DNA of 64,000 bases, taken from Serinus canaria (Eukaryota > Chordata > Aves > Passeriformes > Fringillidae). Below the pieces are notes generated by a model. That model had not been told where the DNA came from and made no database searches. It saw only the letters and a list, made by a program, of their open reading frames with translations. The position numbers were made by a program, and so were the translations under genes. This document shows, piece after piece, positions 13,554 to 24,500 of this stretch. Location: positions 40,208,435 through 40,272,434 of the forward strand of contig NC_066317.1 of the NCBI RefSeq assembly GCF_022539315.1. Reading direction: 5' to 3'. Position 1 is the stretch's first letter, and each line of letters begins with the position of its first letter.

Positions 13554-13564
13554 GCCATGGCAAC
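13554..13564 (+). promoter_or_regulatory. X-box-like RFX half-palindrome GCCATGGCAAC
   Basis: The right half matches the RFX X-box (GTNRCCNNRGYAAC) perfectly and the left half is degenerate. RFX sites mark many ciliary and some MHC promoters. The same bases contain an ATG at 13557 in an excellent start context (GCCATGG) that opens a 121-codon plus-strand frame to 13922, but its product is repeat-derived Arg/Ser/Pro-rich sequence, so I do not call it a gene. Confidence 0.35.
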
Positions 13565-13604
13565 AGCCAACAGCGGCCCGGCCCGCCCCGGGCCCGCCGG
13601 CACC

Positions 13605-13830
13605 GCGCCCGCGGAGCGCCCAGCGGGGATGGGGCGGGGATGGGGCAGCGCTCGGAGCCGCCCGCGGAGCGCCCGGCGGGGATGGGGCAGCGCTCGGAGC
13701 CGCCCGCGGAGCGCCCGGCGGGGATGGGGCAGCGCTCGGAGCCACCCGCGGAGCGCCCGGCGGGGATGGGGCAGCGCTCGGAGCCCCCCGCGCCCGGCGG
13801 GGATGGGGCAGCGCTCGGAGCCCCCCGCGC
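13605..13830. repeat. GC-rich minisatellite, 42-bp unit
   Basis: The block GGGGATGGGGCAGCGCTCGG starts at 13636, 13678, 13720, 13762 and 13799, giving spacings of 42, 42, 42 and 37 bases, with a degenerate lead-in from 13605. Copies are nearly identical, so the array is young and likely variable in length. Because 42 is a multiple of three, several frames stay open through it on both strands, producing 14-residue repeats such as GDGAALGAARGAPG in one plus frame. The 37-base copy has lost five bases and would shift any coding frame. The array is most simply non-coding promoter or 5'UTR sequence. Confidence 0.92.
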
Positions 13831-13864
13831 ACCGCCTGAACGCTGCCGGGGAAGCGCCTCTCAT

Positions 13865-13885
13865 GCGCCAAACTGAAGCGCCAAA
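13865..13885 (-). promoter_or_regulatory. Tandem E2F consensus sites
   Basis: GCGCCAAA occurs at 13865-13872 and again at 13878-13885, 13 bases apart and in the same orientation. Each is the complement of TTTGGCGC, the E2F/DP consensus. Paired E2F sites at the edge of a CpG island suggest cell-cycle or E2F/DREAM-type control of whichever gene uses this promoter. Motif match is direct; regulation is inference. Confidence 0.5.
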
Positions 13886-13926
13886 ATTGACAGGGAACTG
13901 TATAAGCACTCGGGGTAAATAATCGT

Positions 13927-13932
13927 CCTTAC
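13927..13932 (-). other. Candidate minus-strand splice donor (GTAAGG)
   Basis: On the minus strand the sequence reads CCTAG|GTAAGG. Upstream of it a short open frame starts at an ATG ending at 14011 and encodes 27 residues up to the donor, beginning MNGDLSFSVEK, not recognised. An ATF/CRE-like TGACATCA lies just upstream at 14030-14037. This could be a small minus-strand first exon, but support is weak. Confidence 0.18.
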
Positions 13933-14029
13933 CTAGGAAATAACCATTAGGGATAGCCATTATACAATAGTCAGCTGTTTTTTCAACACTAAAGCTTAAG
14001 TCCCCATTCATTCACAATAACCTAACCCA

Positions 14030-14037
14030 TGACATCA
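14030..14037 (+). promoter_or_regulatory. CRE/AP-1-like TGACATCA
   Basis: One-base variant of the CRE (TGACGTCA), found in ATF/AP-1 targets, located just outside the right edge of the CpG island. Single-site prediction only. Confidence 0.25.
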
Positions 14038-14039
14038 CA

Positions 14040-16800
14040 ATTCTTAGTGTTCATAAACATATTGGCTGAACTTGAACGTTGCCTGCTTGTTAGACAACTT
14101 TCAAAGATTGTACATTGCAATAACCATGTAAACCAATTTTACTCTACTTAGAATAACACTTTTTAAAAATTTTCACTTAGAAGTAGGAAGAAAAGGAGAC
14201 ATTTGTGAAGAATTTAAAACTGCTCATAAAAGTTTGTGCTCTTCAAGACCTATCATGAACGTGTATCTCAACTGCCTAGGGAGTCAGGAATACGAGAGCA
14301 CAAGTGACACCCATCAGCCTAAAGTTGTCAAAAAGTCATTTAGAAGCATTAAATATATCTAAGCAAGCAATACTGCATTTCATACCCAAGAGTTCTGAGT
14401 ATTGGTCAGAACTTCCCAGCTGTTAGCAGGGATTGACTTAATACATATATGAAATAATTGCATTTCCTTGTTCAGTTTTACTTTTCTAGGGCTACAGCAG
14501 ATTTTTCACCTCTGAATACAACTTGTGGACAAAGCTCTGCTGCTCCACCCCTCCAAGTGAATTTGCTGCTCTCAGGATCCAAGGGCAGTGGTGTCACTGT
14601 GGAGTCCTGGACAGAGAACTAAGGTCCACTTGAGTGGATTTTACACACTTCTTCCTTCAGCATCTTCACCCTCTTTTCCTTGTCTAAATTTCTCTGAAAG
14701 TGAGTACTGAGCTCTGTGAAAGTGACCTGGGAGGGGCTCATGAGGAAACAAGAAAGTAAATTCTGTTTAGAATTCTGAGGTGTTGGAGCCAAAACATTCT
14801 AGTATATTTATACAGGTGCTTCAACACAAATGCTAATTGAGTCTTGTTTCTTTGTCTCTTAGCCTTCTTAAAAAAGATGGGTGGATGTCCACATCTCTCA
14901 ACCTGCAGCTGGGGCTAAGAGTCTGTTCTAGCATCCGGTGAAAGTACTCCCTGCCCCTGTGACTCAAACACATACTTCTGGTGCCATCGCTGCTGTTCAA
15001 CAGTCATTTTTTGATTGAAAAGGGATGTCTGCTGATTTGGCAACCCAATTCTGAAGCTTTTGCTTGGAAAACATTAAACAACTGAAGTAATTATTTACAT
15101 ACTAAGTATTAAAACAAAACCAGCCTGCATTACAAGAGGACCATTTCACCATGATTGGTTCACTAACTTTTTTTGTTAATGAGCAACATGAGACAGACTG
15201 CACATCCAGTCTCTTTCTTTTTAATGCATTGATACAGTCACTAACTTTAAAAATGATTAAAAATGCTCTTCATTAAGGGAAGACACGAGCAGGTTTTCTA
15301 TCACTTTATTGCACTAAGTGCAGTTACTGTCACCACACTCTCCACAGAAAAATTAAAATAGCTTTTGGAAACAGAGGCCATGAGTTTTTAAACAATATGT
15401 TACAGCTTGGAAAGGTTTCAGGATGTTTGTCCATATTGCTGTATCCAAACATATGCAGGCACCTGAAAGTACAGTGGAAGTATATCCATTAAAATGTTTC
15501 TGAATTTTTTTTAAATAAGAACCTGTTTTAAGATTTCAAGTTCATAATTCAGTATTTTGGGATCTAGAACTCTGTCTGTAATGCAGGCACACTTTTAGAA
15601 AAGACTGATGAAGCTTTTTCCTGGAGTATCACACAAGATTTAACACTATACATGTACATGCAACCTTTCCTTCTCTGCAGCTTCATAAGTGATTAGGCAG
15701 AAATTAGAAGAGGCTTAACCCAAGTGCAGATTATGGCTCCAATTCAGCAAACAATTAAAGCACAATTGTGAGGAGCTAACCTGAGTTTACCTAAAAGTTC
15801 CACAGAAGTCCTTGAAACAGTTTCTGATGCATGCTCTGCACAGGCATAAAATTTCTTCTGGCAAAACCCTCTAAAACCATGACATCAAAGGATGTGAACT
15901 GGACCCACAGTGAAGCTGTGAGACTGAATAAGCTCTGGTAGTTCCCCCAGGCTCAGTTACACTGGTGTGTCTGTGCTTCTAGGAAAGATCCAGAACCAGA
16001 CAGCTGAAATCAGGGCTGCTAGCATGCTCCCCTTAATAAAAATGTAAGTGCAAGGCATAGAGTGATACTGACCCTACAATGAGTATTTAAGTGCTTAAAG
16101 ATAACCACTTGCCTGCTGTATTAGAACAGAGCTGAAAATAGAACACATCATTTGGTATCTTTGCTCAAATCCTACTCCCACGCTAATTCAAATGAGCTTC
16201 CTGATCTCACCTGGAGTACCTGGAGAACAGTTGCTCATACCAGAGCAATCAGAGCTGAAAGAAAACTAGCATTCACCAATTCCTCACCAGAACATTGCTA
16301 ACAGTCTTCGGTTTTGGGACAGAAACAGCATTATTCTCAGCCTTGTCTCTAGATACTTCTATCAGCATATCATTCACCACTGTATTTTAGCCTGTTCTGC
16401 TTTTTCCTTCACAAACTGGTTTCCAGCTGTCTCAAACCAGCTCCATACAATATAAAACATATGCCACCATTAAGGCAACATTTAATTCTTAAATCAACTC
16501 AAGAAATGTGATTTGCATACAACCATTAAAATTCATTGGTTTATGAATAATTAATTTGCATTCCAACACTGTTTTAAAAGCATGAACAGTAACATATTAA
16601 AAGGCATTGTCACTCTTGGACAGGAAATGTCAAAGGAGCAGATCCTAAGTTAAGAAGCAATTACTATATTAAAATCAGCATTTCATTTATTGCATGGCAT
16701 TAAAATTTTTCCTATGGATATTATTATATCCAAGCAGGAAAACACCTAGTGTTCAGCCATCCTGAATATCATTAACAGTCACCCATCTTTCTGACCCTCA
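14040..16800. other. AT-rich non-coding DNA, nothing recognised
   Basis: No gene, RNA or clear repeat is visible. Frames are short and closed. The stretch is consistent with a first intron or with intergenic DNA flanking the CpG island. Confidence 0.65.
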
Positions 16801-16812
16801 TTCAATTTCTGT

Positions 16813-16885
16813 AATCACTTGATAGTGTATTGAAATGAGAAAGACTTATAAAGTCTTTCTCATTTCAATACACTATCAAGTGATT
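16813..16885. repeat. Perfect 35-bp inverted repeat with 3-base loop
   Basis: Positions 16813-16847 are the exact reverse complement of 16851-16885, leaving only ATA between them. The two arms show no mismatch. Such a hairpin is not part of any gene I can see. Possible sources are a replication template-switch, a very young foldback element, or an assembly fold-back artefact. A partial continuation (CAATTTC on the left, GAAATTG on the right) extends the pairing imperfectly. Confidence 0.95.
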
Positions 16886-16936
16886 GAAATTGGACTGTTA
16901 TAATCATAACAGAAATTGGACTGTTATAATCATAAA
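16886..16936. repeat. 26-bp direct duplication next to the hairpin
   Basis: A unit beginning GAAATTGGACTGTTATAATC occurs at 16886-16911 and again from 16912, nearly identical and directly adjacent to the right arm of the 35-bp inverted repeat. The joint presence of a perfect foldback and a direct duplication points to one local rearrangement event. Confidence 0.92.
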
Positions 16937-19900
16937 GAAATCATTATCTATCAAAGTTCTCAAATTTAAAGAGACTGATTTGGTTTTTTTAATATTTTTT
17001 GGTCAACTTGCTTGAATGCAAAGCAGTAGATAAAACAATGAATACCTGTAGGTGGGTATGCTGAAGTACAGAGTCGTTAACATTGTTTTTCCAAGGTTCC
17101 AGGTGATGACAGGCCTATGAAAAAAAGCACTGATATCCAATTCCCAAGACATTACTATAATTAACTGCCTGAGACCTGTAGACGAGTAAACTGGAATTAA
17201 GATTTAATTTTATCCAGAGTCAAACTTGTTTGTAGCTTCTCCAGCTACTGAACACTGAGTGCAACTCCAGTTATTGGCTTTGTATTTTCAGGTTCTCACC
17301 AATAACAACCCTGATGACTTTCTCTGTACTGTGGATTCAATGACATACTTGGCAAAGATGCTGACAGAGAATTCTATCTAGATTGAATAGAGCAATGGAC
17401 TGATTTAAGTATTTAAGGTGTGTCATGCATTTAAATAAACAATCACAAGAGCATTGCAGAAACCTTTTCTTGAGCATATTTGGGAAATTCTTATCACAGG
17501 AAATATATTCCTTTATTCACAGTTGCCCTTTAAGACACATTCTTCACCACATGAGTACAGCCATAGAAAAAGGAGAGAAGAGAGAACTAACTTTGATTTT
17601 CTTAAAAACAAATATTTAAATATTTTAAAAGGAAACCCTGAAGCACTTTTGTAATTAATTAGAGATGAAAGAGTCTTAACCTAGCAAGACTAGATCCCTC
17701 ATGTTTCATACCAGGGTTAAAAATACTAGTGAATTCCTGGAGCAAATTCCACTCTATTTTCTATCCTACATTTAGTATTTTACTTTCTGATGTAATTTAG
17801 TAAAAAGGCAACAGTGAAAGTTTAACTGCCTCAAATACAAAATATTGCAAAAATTAAATTAAGCTTCTTTTTAGCTGTTTGGACATACAGTTTTGGATTA
17901 ATTTCTGCTGCATTTTAAGTAAGATAAAAAAGAATCTAAAATAGACTCATTTTTCTCTTCTGCTTGGCTATGAAATGGGATTATTTATTGCAATTATATT
18001 AATTTAAAAGCTGTACATATATATACACACACACACACATATGTACATATGCACACACACACCATAACACATATATAACTTTGTTTTCACTTATCCCAAG
18101 AAAACACCTCAATTTTTATGGTATTGAGCAGATTTTAAATCAAGAGAACTACAGTTTGGATAAATACTCCATTTTCAGATCTTTAAAATGGTATTTGAGA
18201 GAAGAAATGTGAACTTGAGCTCAAAAAGACATAATATTCAATGTGTTCCCAAAAATGAATGCTTGAACATGCAATTTTAAGAGAAAATAGCAAGCCTTCA
18301 AAACAAAACTAACACACAAAGGAAGTGCCTTAAAGTTATCCTCAGAATTTTGGAAAGAGCACCAAGAGGTCATCTGTGACCTAAAGCAAAACAAAAAATG
18401 AGAAACTGCTGCTGAAATGCACTGTGCTTTCAGAAAATGCCAAGGAGATTGTCAAGACCATTAATAGTTTATCTGGTCAATTTGTACTTGAAAGATTTCC
18501 AGTCCTGATTGTGTCATGTACTAAGAGCTCCATTAAATAACTACATTAATTCATAGCCCTAAGCAAGAGTTCAGATGAAGTCCTGAGGAACACCACAGGC
18601 TACCTAGTTTCCAGAACCCAAAAAAACAAGTTTTGCCTCTGTTATGAACTGGAGAACCCTACAAGCCTGAGTTCCTGGGAACATCAAATTCTACTCTCAG
18701 TGCAGAGCCTGAATTGCTGACAGTGCTAGAAATTTTGTGCTTCCCACTCCATTGGAAAACCAAACTTGGCAGCATACCTTACGAAGTCTTATTGCACATT
18801 CTACACTTGTGTAGAAAAATATAAACTTGAGATTGATAGCTACATAATGAAAAGGAGCTGTTTTCTCATCTTTTCTCCAAGAGTAGGGCAAACAGAATTC
18901 TAAGTGAAAATTTTATTAACTTCTCACTAAGAGGTTGCTCACATATTGCAATTTATAGAGGAAGCATAATGAACAAATATCCAGGACAAAGGTTATTCCC
19001 CCTGCTTAGACACCAACAGCCAACTCCTCTATGCTGAAAATTTGTGAGTATTTCTCAAAGATCACTTTTGGATATTTAGGAAGATAAGCTGTCAGTCTCC
19101 AAGCCTCCTCTTTCCTCCATTTATGATACATAAATCTGAAACTTTTACCTACCCCTCTATTGTTATCCTTCATCACCTTCTCCTTCCCCCAAGCCTGAAC
19201 CACATCCCTGGGCTACTGCCACTGTCCTGCTGAACTGCACCTTCTCCCCTGGCATCACTTCCTCTTCCTTAAATCACTGCTTCAGCTTTGTAACTCCTGG
19301 AGAGCAGCTGCCAGAAAGCCTCAGGCCCCTGTTTTCCCAATTTGCTGTCACTTCATTTCAAAAGCTTGTTTCATACCACTACATAGGCTGTTCTTTCATA
19401 CTCTAGTAATTAGGATATGCATTCCTCTCCTCCATTTTGAGAAACAGTTCTCAGCATCTAATCACTACATTTATACAATATCAATTGTGAGAAATTAAAA
19501 TAAAAAACGGCAGGAAGAAGAGTTTGTTAGTGGAAAAATGAGGCAGGAACATTGATTTTCTCACGCTGCCCACAATTCTTGAAAATGCTTTGCAAGAGAC
19601 TTTTACAACTGACCTAGACCTCCTCATGAATCCTACCTTAGGTTTTCTTGGCACAAAGACCTAAACCAACAAGAATCAATTCAAACTGTTCTATTTCTGT
19701 ACAACTTGAACTAGAGAATCTATCTCAGAATCTAGAGATAGCTGAGTCATTGCTAATAATTAGGATGGGGGTTGTTGCTCTTAAAAAAAAAGAGATTTGT
19801 TTGTCCATATCTATGGGTTTTTTTCCCTATAGCCTCAATCTCTTTCAGCCACCTGCATTTTGTTGTATTTTTCTACCCCTTGCACTACTACCCAGCAAAA

Positions 19901-21240
19901 AATAAGTATTCTTCTTAATATACCTCTGACCAATCTAATTTCATTCTAAGTGGTGTAGGAAAAACAAAGAAGAAATTAATTAACAAAATCAACCCCAAAT
20001 GATCTCTTTCCAGCTCCCCCACCCATTACTTTCAACATTGCACAATGCTGAGAATCAGCTTACTAAAAATAGAGAGCACTTCCCTAGACATGACCATACT
20101 TGTGGCTCTCATCTCAAAAGAGTTGTTCTTGCCTGATTAGATTGGCTTATTAAGTGATAGAGAGCATGTTGGGCTAGTCCAATCTGTCTCTGACTCTCCT
20201 CACACATAACCAGAGAATATGTAAAGATCTGCCCTTCATAAAAGTTAGATTCCCTGAATTCAGCATTTTCTTACCTTCACAATCCCCCCTGCAAAAATTG
20301 CTATTTAAAACCTAAGCTCAAAAGTATCAGAAAGAAATGCCAGTAGCTGTGGTATTTCAGATTCAGTTATTAGAAGCAATAAGATTTGGAAAGAGCAGAT
20401 GAATGGGAAGATCAGCAGCAAATAAGTGTGATAAAGGTAGCAAACCACCATATTTTTCCAAGTTCTTTGAAGACAGGGAATTTTAAACAAACTTGGAAAG
20501 GGGACTTAAATGTTATCAATTCTGAGAACTTGGCAGCATCTCTCTATGCCAGATGAGGTCACAAATCAATCTCAAAACACTTCTGACAAAGTGTAAATAC
20601 CATAGCAGGGTATGTCTAAGTCACACTAACATGTCTGGCTGGCATAACTACAATAGCAGAGTTGATAAGGTAGCAACCAGCTTATCCACAGCATTCTTTT
20701 CATGAAGAGGTCATTTCTTCTTTTGTGCTAGGAAGTGAAACAATGCCAAAGCATTCCAGAATTGCTTAAACAAATAGCAGCACCTACCTCCTCTTGGAGG
20801 TTAGCAGTTTGTACTTTTTTGGTAGCTTATTTATTTTCTCTAGGGGACAACATAACACATTAGGAACTTTAGCTGACCACCTGCCAGATATATCCTTTAT
20901 TCTAGGAAGTGAATCAGCTTTTTTGTTACAGTACTTCTAGATTACAATTGCCTTCTCATTCAGTGTAGCCATGGATTGGCTTCTTAAACTTAATTTAACA
21001 CTCACTTCCTTTTAGCCCAAACTGACTTTCAGCTCTGTCTTGAGTTTTGGTCTTGAGCAGTGTTCAAGCAACAGGTATAAAATTGCAAAACATGACTATA
21101 TTAAAAAGTCTGCTGCCAGTTTTCCATCAGGTACCTCACTTACATTAAGAGTTTATCATAGAAACTTAATCTAGACTTCACACTAGAGTGGGGAAAGGTA
21201 AAATATTGCAATAGGAATGTGATCCTTCTCCTCTCCACAG
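16937..21240. other. AT-rich non-coding DNA with one microsatellite
   Basis: Apart from the AC-rich microsatellite at 18013-18076 I see no gene and no recognisable repeat. Open frames are below 90 codons and show no motifs. Confidence 0.65.
18013..18076. repeat. AC/AT dinucleotide microsatellite
   Basis: Alternating AT and AC runs: ATATATAC, then about eight AC units, an ATGTACATATGC interruption, then further AC units and ATATAT. Alternating purine-pyrimidine sequence of this kind can adopt Z-DNA and is length-variable. Confidence 0.9.
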
Positions 21241-21598
21241 TGCTGGTGAGGCCCCAGCCCTTCAGAGCTGCAGAACTGTGTCTGGGTTTCCCTGTGCAAG
21301 GAGCCTTTAACTCCAGAGTTAGAGGCTAGTGCATGCAGTAGTATCCAGGATCAGAGACAACAGGCACAAACTGAAACACAGAAAATCTGTCTGAACGTTA
21401 GAAAATGCTTTTTTAATGTGAGGGTGACTGAGAACTGCCCAAGTTGGCCAGTGGGTGTTACATTTCTGTTATAGAAGATATTCAAAAGCCTTCTGCATTA
21501 CACCCCGGACAAGTGACTCTAGATGGTCTTGCTAAACCAGGGGGGTTGGGTGAGACAATCTCCAGCGGTCCCTTCCAACTTCAACCATTCTGTGATAC
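21241..21598 (+). mobile_element. CR1 LINE fragment, plus strand, 3' end
   Basis: The order of diagnostic blocks matches the 3' part of avian CR1. GGTGAGGCCCC comes at the left, GGCACAAACTGAAACACAG in the middle, then GTGAGGGTGACTGAG. The typical end follows, with AGGGGGGTTGGG and GGTCCCTTCCAACTTCAACC, terminating in ATTCTGTGAT. Compared with the family, internal segments are missing, notably after 21300 and around 21450. It is a dead, 5'-truncated and internally deleted copy of a reverse-transcriptase-encoding retrotransposon. An open frame at 21444-21749 merely overlaps it. Confidence 0.88.
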
Positions 21599-21599
21599 A

Positions 21600-24500
21600 A
21601 GAAAAACCAATTGTCTAAGTTTTTGTTTTTCAATTACTATAGATATTTATTATTCTCTGGCACAAAAATTTAGATCTTTGGTTTCTCCAAATAGGATCAG
21701 ACTCAAATCGGCAGAAACACAAAAAGTAGTGTCAGAATCTCTGATATAAGAATGGTTGGATACTACGGACTCCTGGCATTTAACTTAAAGGAAGCAGCAG
21801 TGGAGAATTTGCTCAGCATCACTTTCTGAAATAAGCTGCAGATTTAGTGTGGGAGGGAAAGAACCACTGTATATAAACAAGAGGAAAGAAAACAAGAGAC
21901 TCAAATGTATTCAAGATTTAGAAGCTCACAACACTGATGTTGTTTCCATAGCAACTAATATACTTGAAAGCAGGGAAAAAACAGGGTGAGGATTTTAAAG
22001 GACAGCACCACATAGAGATTAAAAGCAGATACTGCCCACCCACTGATAATCTGAGGTTTGGACTGATGAAATTACACAGTTTATAGCAAGAAGTATCACT
22101 TTTGAAGGGAGTCAAGATCCAATGAAACTACCCTACTGACAAAATAAGAGTGAAAGAATAAAAACAGCACAGTGAAACACTCCTGGTACTTGACAGCCTA
22201 TCTTCCAACTCTTTAGCAGGCTAAAACCAAGATGAACAATAACCTCCCAGTCAATGAAGTTGTGCCTTGGGCACTCACCACTCACTGTCAAAGGTGGTGT
22301 CCAATGTTATTTCCCTCATTAGTCAGAATAAATGACCCATGTGACTCCTTCCTTTCTCTTAAAGGAAAGACTGGATAGAGTAGATAAGGAGAAGCATACA
22401 TTGCACTAAGCTGAATCAGTTGACTCAATTGGTTTGCAATGCTTAAGTTTTTTATAACTTCTTGCCCATGCAGTTGGTAGCATTAATATAATTATCCTTT
22501 TCATTAAAAAAATACAAGAAAAGAAGAGAATTAATACTTTTGAACTTAGGGAAGACAAAGGAAGACAATGTCAGTTCTAGAAATAATATGTAGTAGTGGA
22601 AAAATGCCTGGTAATAAAGGTGGAGCTATAATTCTGCTGGATCAAGGCCTTTACTGGTCTTTTTTGCAGCAAATATGAACAAAAGGCATAAAACCCCTGA
22701 AAGAATAAACCCCTGTATACAATTCTTCCATTCATCACTGTTTTCTAGAAATGAAATAGCATAAACTTGTAATTTAAGTGCTGTCTATGCTCAATAAATG
22801 GCTTTGGCATCAGTGGCAGAAAAGCCTTCTGAATTGTGTATTTCTGTACTACATCAGGCTACGTCTGATATATAGCACAACTTCAGAATTGTCAGCCACA
22901 TAAAAGTTACTTGGGAGGCAAAATCAAATTTCAGGCTAATTAGCCACATGGCATAGCTGTATGCAGTTTCATCATCACACATGTCCAGGGACAGGCACCA
23001 AAGGAATTCTGAGTCCCAAGTGCCAGGCTTCTACCCTTTGTAACTGGCTTTTCAGGAGCAGGATCACAAAGATATTCTTGCTTATCAGAAAAAGGGAACG
23101 TCATGGAAAGATCAGTCTGAAGGAAAGTTTCAGAAGGGTGCTAACAGCACTCTTGGGATCTTCAGAGCTACATAGTTAATGTCTATGAAATGAAATGAGT
23201 TCAATGTACTATTTTCAAATACTTGGTTCGGTGTAATAAGAATTTTCAAGTGTTCTGCCAATAATCAACATGTAAAGTCAACATCTACCCAAGACCACTT
23301 CAGTTGATTTGTTCCTCATCTGGAATTTCTTTCAAGTACCTTATCTTTTTAGAAATCAGTATCCTAACATCCATACAAGAGGTAGAATACATAACCAAAC
23401 AAAATCTCCAGTAGTTTCCCAGATTGATATATTTCAATATTCAAATTATGCAGAAAATTCTGGCACTGTATTGTTAAAATTTACTTTTGTTATTAGAACA
23501 AAAAAAGGAAAAAGCCTGATTTTTTTTTCCTCCACAGGGGTGAAAAGTATGTAGGTGGGGACTATAATTGACACTAATGATTTGTAGGAAAGGTCAGGGT
23601 TACCTTTTACCGACACTGTGAGGCAGCTGATTATCTGTCACATCTCTGGAACACAGTCACGAATTTGTCAGTGCCTAAAGGACAAACAGGCTCTGGCTAG
23701 CAATCAAACCTGGCAACGTTCAACAACACAGCACAGCAGATGTCTTTTTAAAATAGGTAAATGGTAAGGCACTAGATAGTGTAATGCTAGATAGCTGTAA
23801 TGCTGAAAAAACCTTGATAAAAGCTCCTGTTTAAGCACTTAATAGGTGACTTGGCAGTATGAGCTTCTCAGCATTTGAAGAGCTAAAAAGAACAACTATA
23901 TCACAAAATTCCAAATCAGTTTTGAACTCCCTCAGAAAGTCTTTAGTTTCTACAGGACATGTAATTTTATTTATTTGATACATTGACACCATTTTGAACA
24001 AAAACTGCACACAAAAGGTGTAAGGCAGACAGCTACGTCAAGTTATCTGAAAAATAAAGACTAGATAGACTGGGCAGTTTAAAAATAAATAGTACCTCAA
24101 AAATTAGGGAATTTTGTCTCAGAGTCTCAGGAAATACCCTTTAAAAGTTGAAAATTATCAAACCATATTACAATTATTATTGTTGCTGAAAAATCCAGCC
24201 AGAGATCTGATACATATTGTTTGATAAATGATTTGTTAATGGGATACTCAGTGCTCCAAGAAAAATGTTGTTTGTTATTTAGTATGTCCCCGGAGAAGTT
24301 TACTGCGCATTAAGTGAAATGAAAGTTCCACCACTGAGATCCTCTTACTGGCTTTTCAGAGAGTGGAGTTTCCAGGGATGAGGCAGCTCATTTCCAAGAA
24401 GCATTGCCTCAAATTTTTATCTCAGAACTATGAGAATGGAACAAATCCATATGACCATGCACTCCTACTTAACAAGTTAGCTTTTCCAAACAAATGAAGC

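Larger units (their letters stand above)
12925..13890. promoter_or_regulatory. CpG island, putative promoter
   Basis: This is the only long stretch with dense CpG and high GC in an otherwise AT-rich window, so it is the one strong promoter candidate. It has no clear TATA box at a fixed site, as usual for CpG-island promoters, and carries NF-Y, YY1-like, X-box-like and E2F consensus sites listed separately. Long open frames occur on both strands (for example plus 12931-13467 and minus 13392-13871), but they overlap in several frames and have the Pro/Ala/Arg/Gly bias expected from GC-rich DNA, so I do not call them genes. Candidate splice donors exist in both directions: plus CGG|GTAAAT near 13911; minus GTGAGT at 13394-13399 and GTAAGG at 13927-13932. 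The direction of transcription is therefore unresolved. Confidence 0.8.

Noticed and set aside
13557..13922. Plus frame with a perfect GCCATGG start context through the minisatellite
   Set aside because: Most of the product is minisatellite-derived, and the ATG coincides with an RFX-like palindrome that by itself explains the CCATGG context. No donor of good quality follows.
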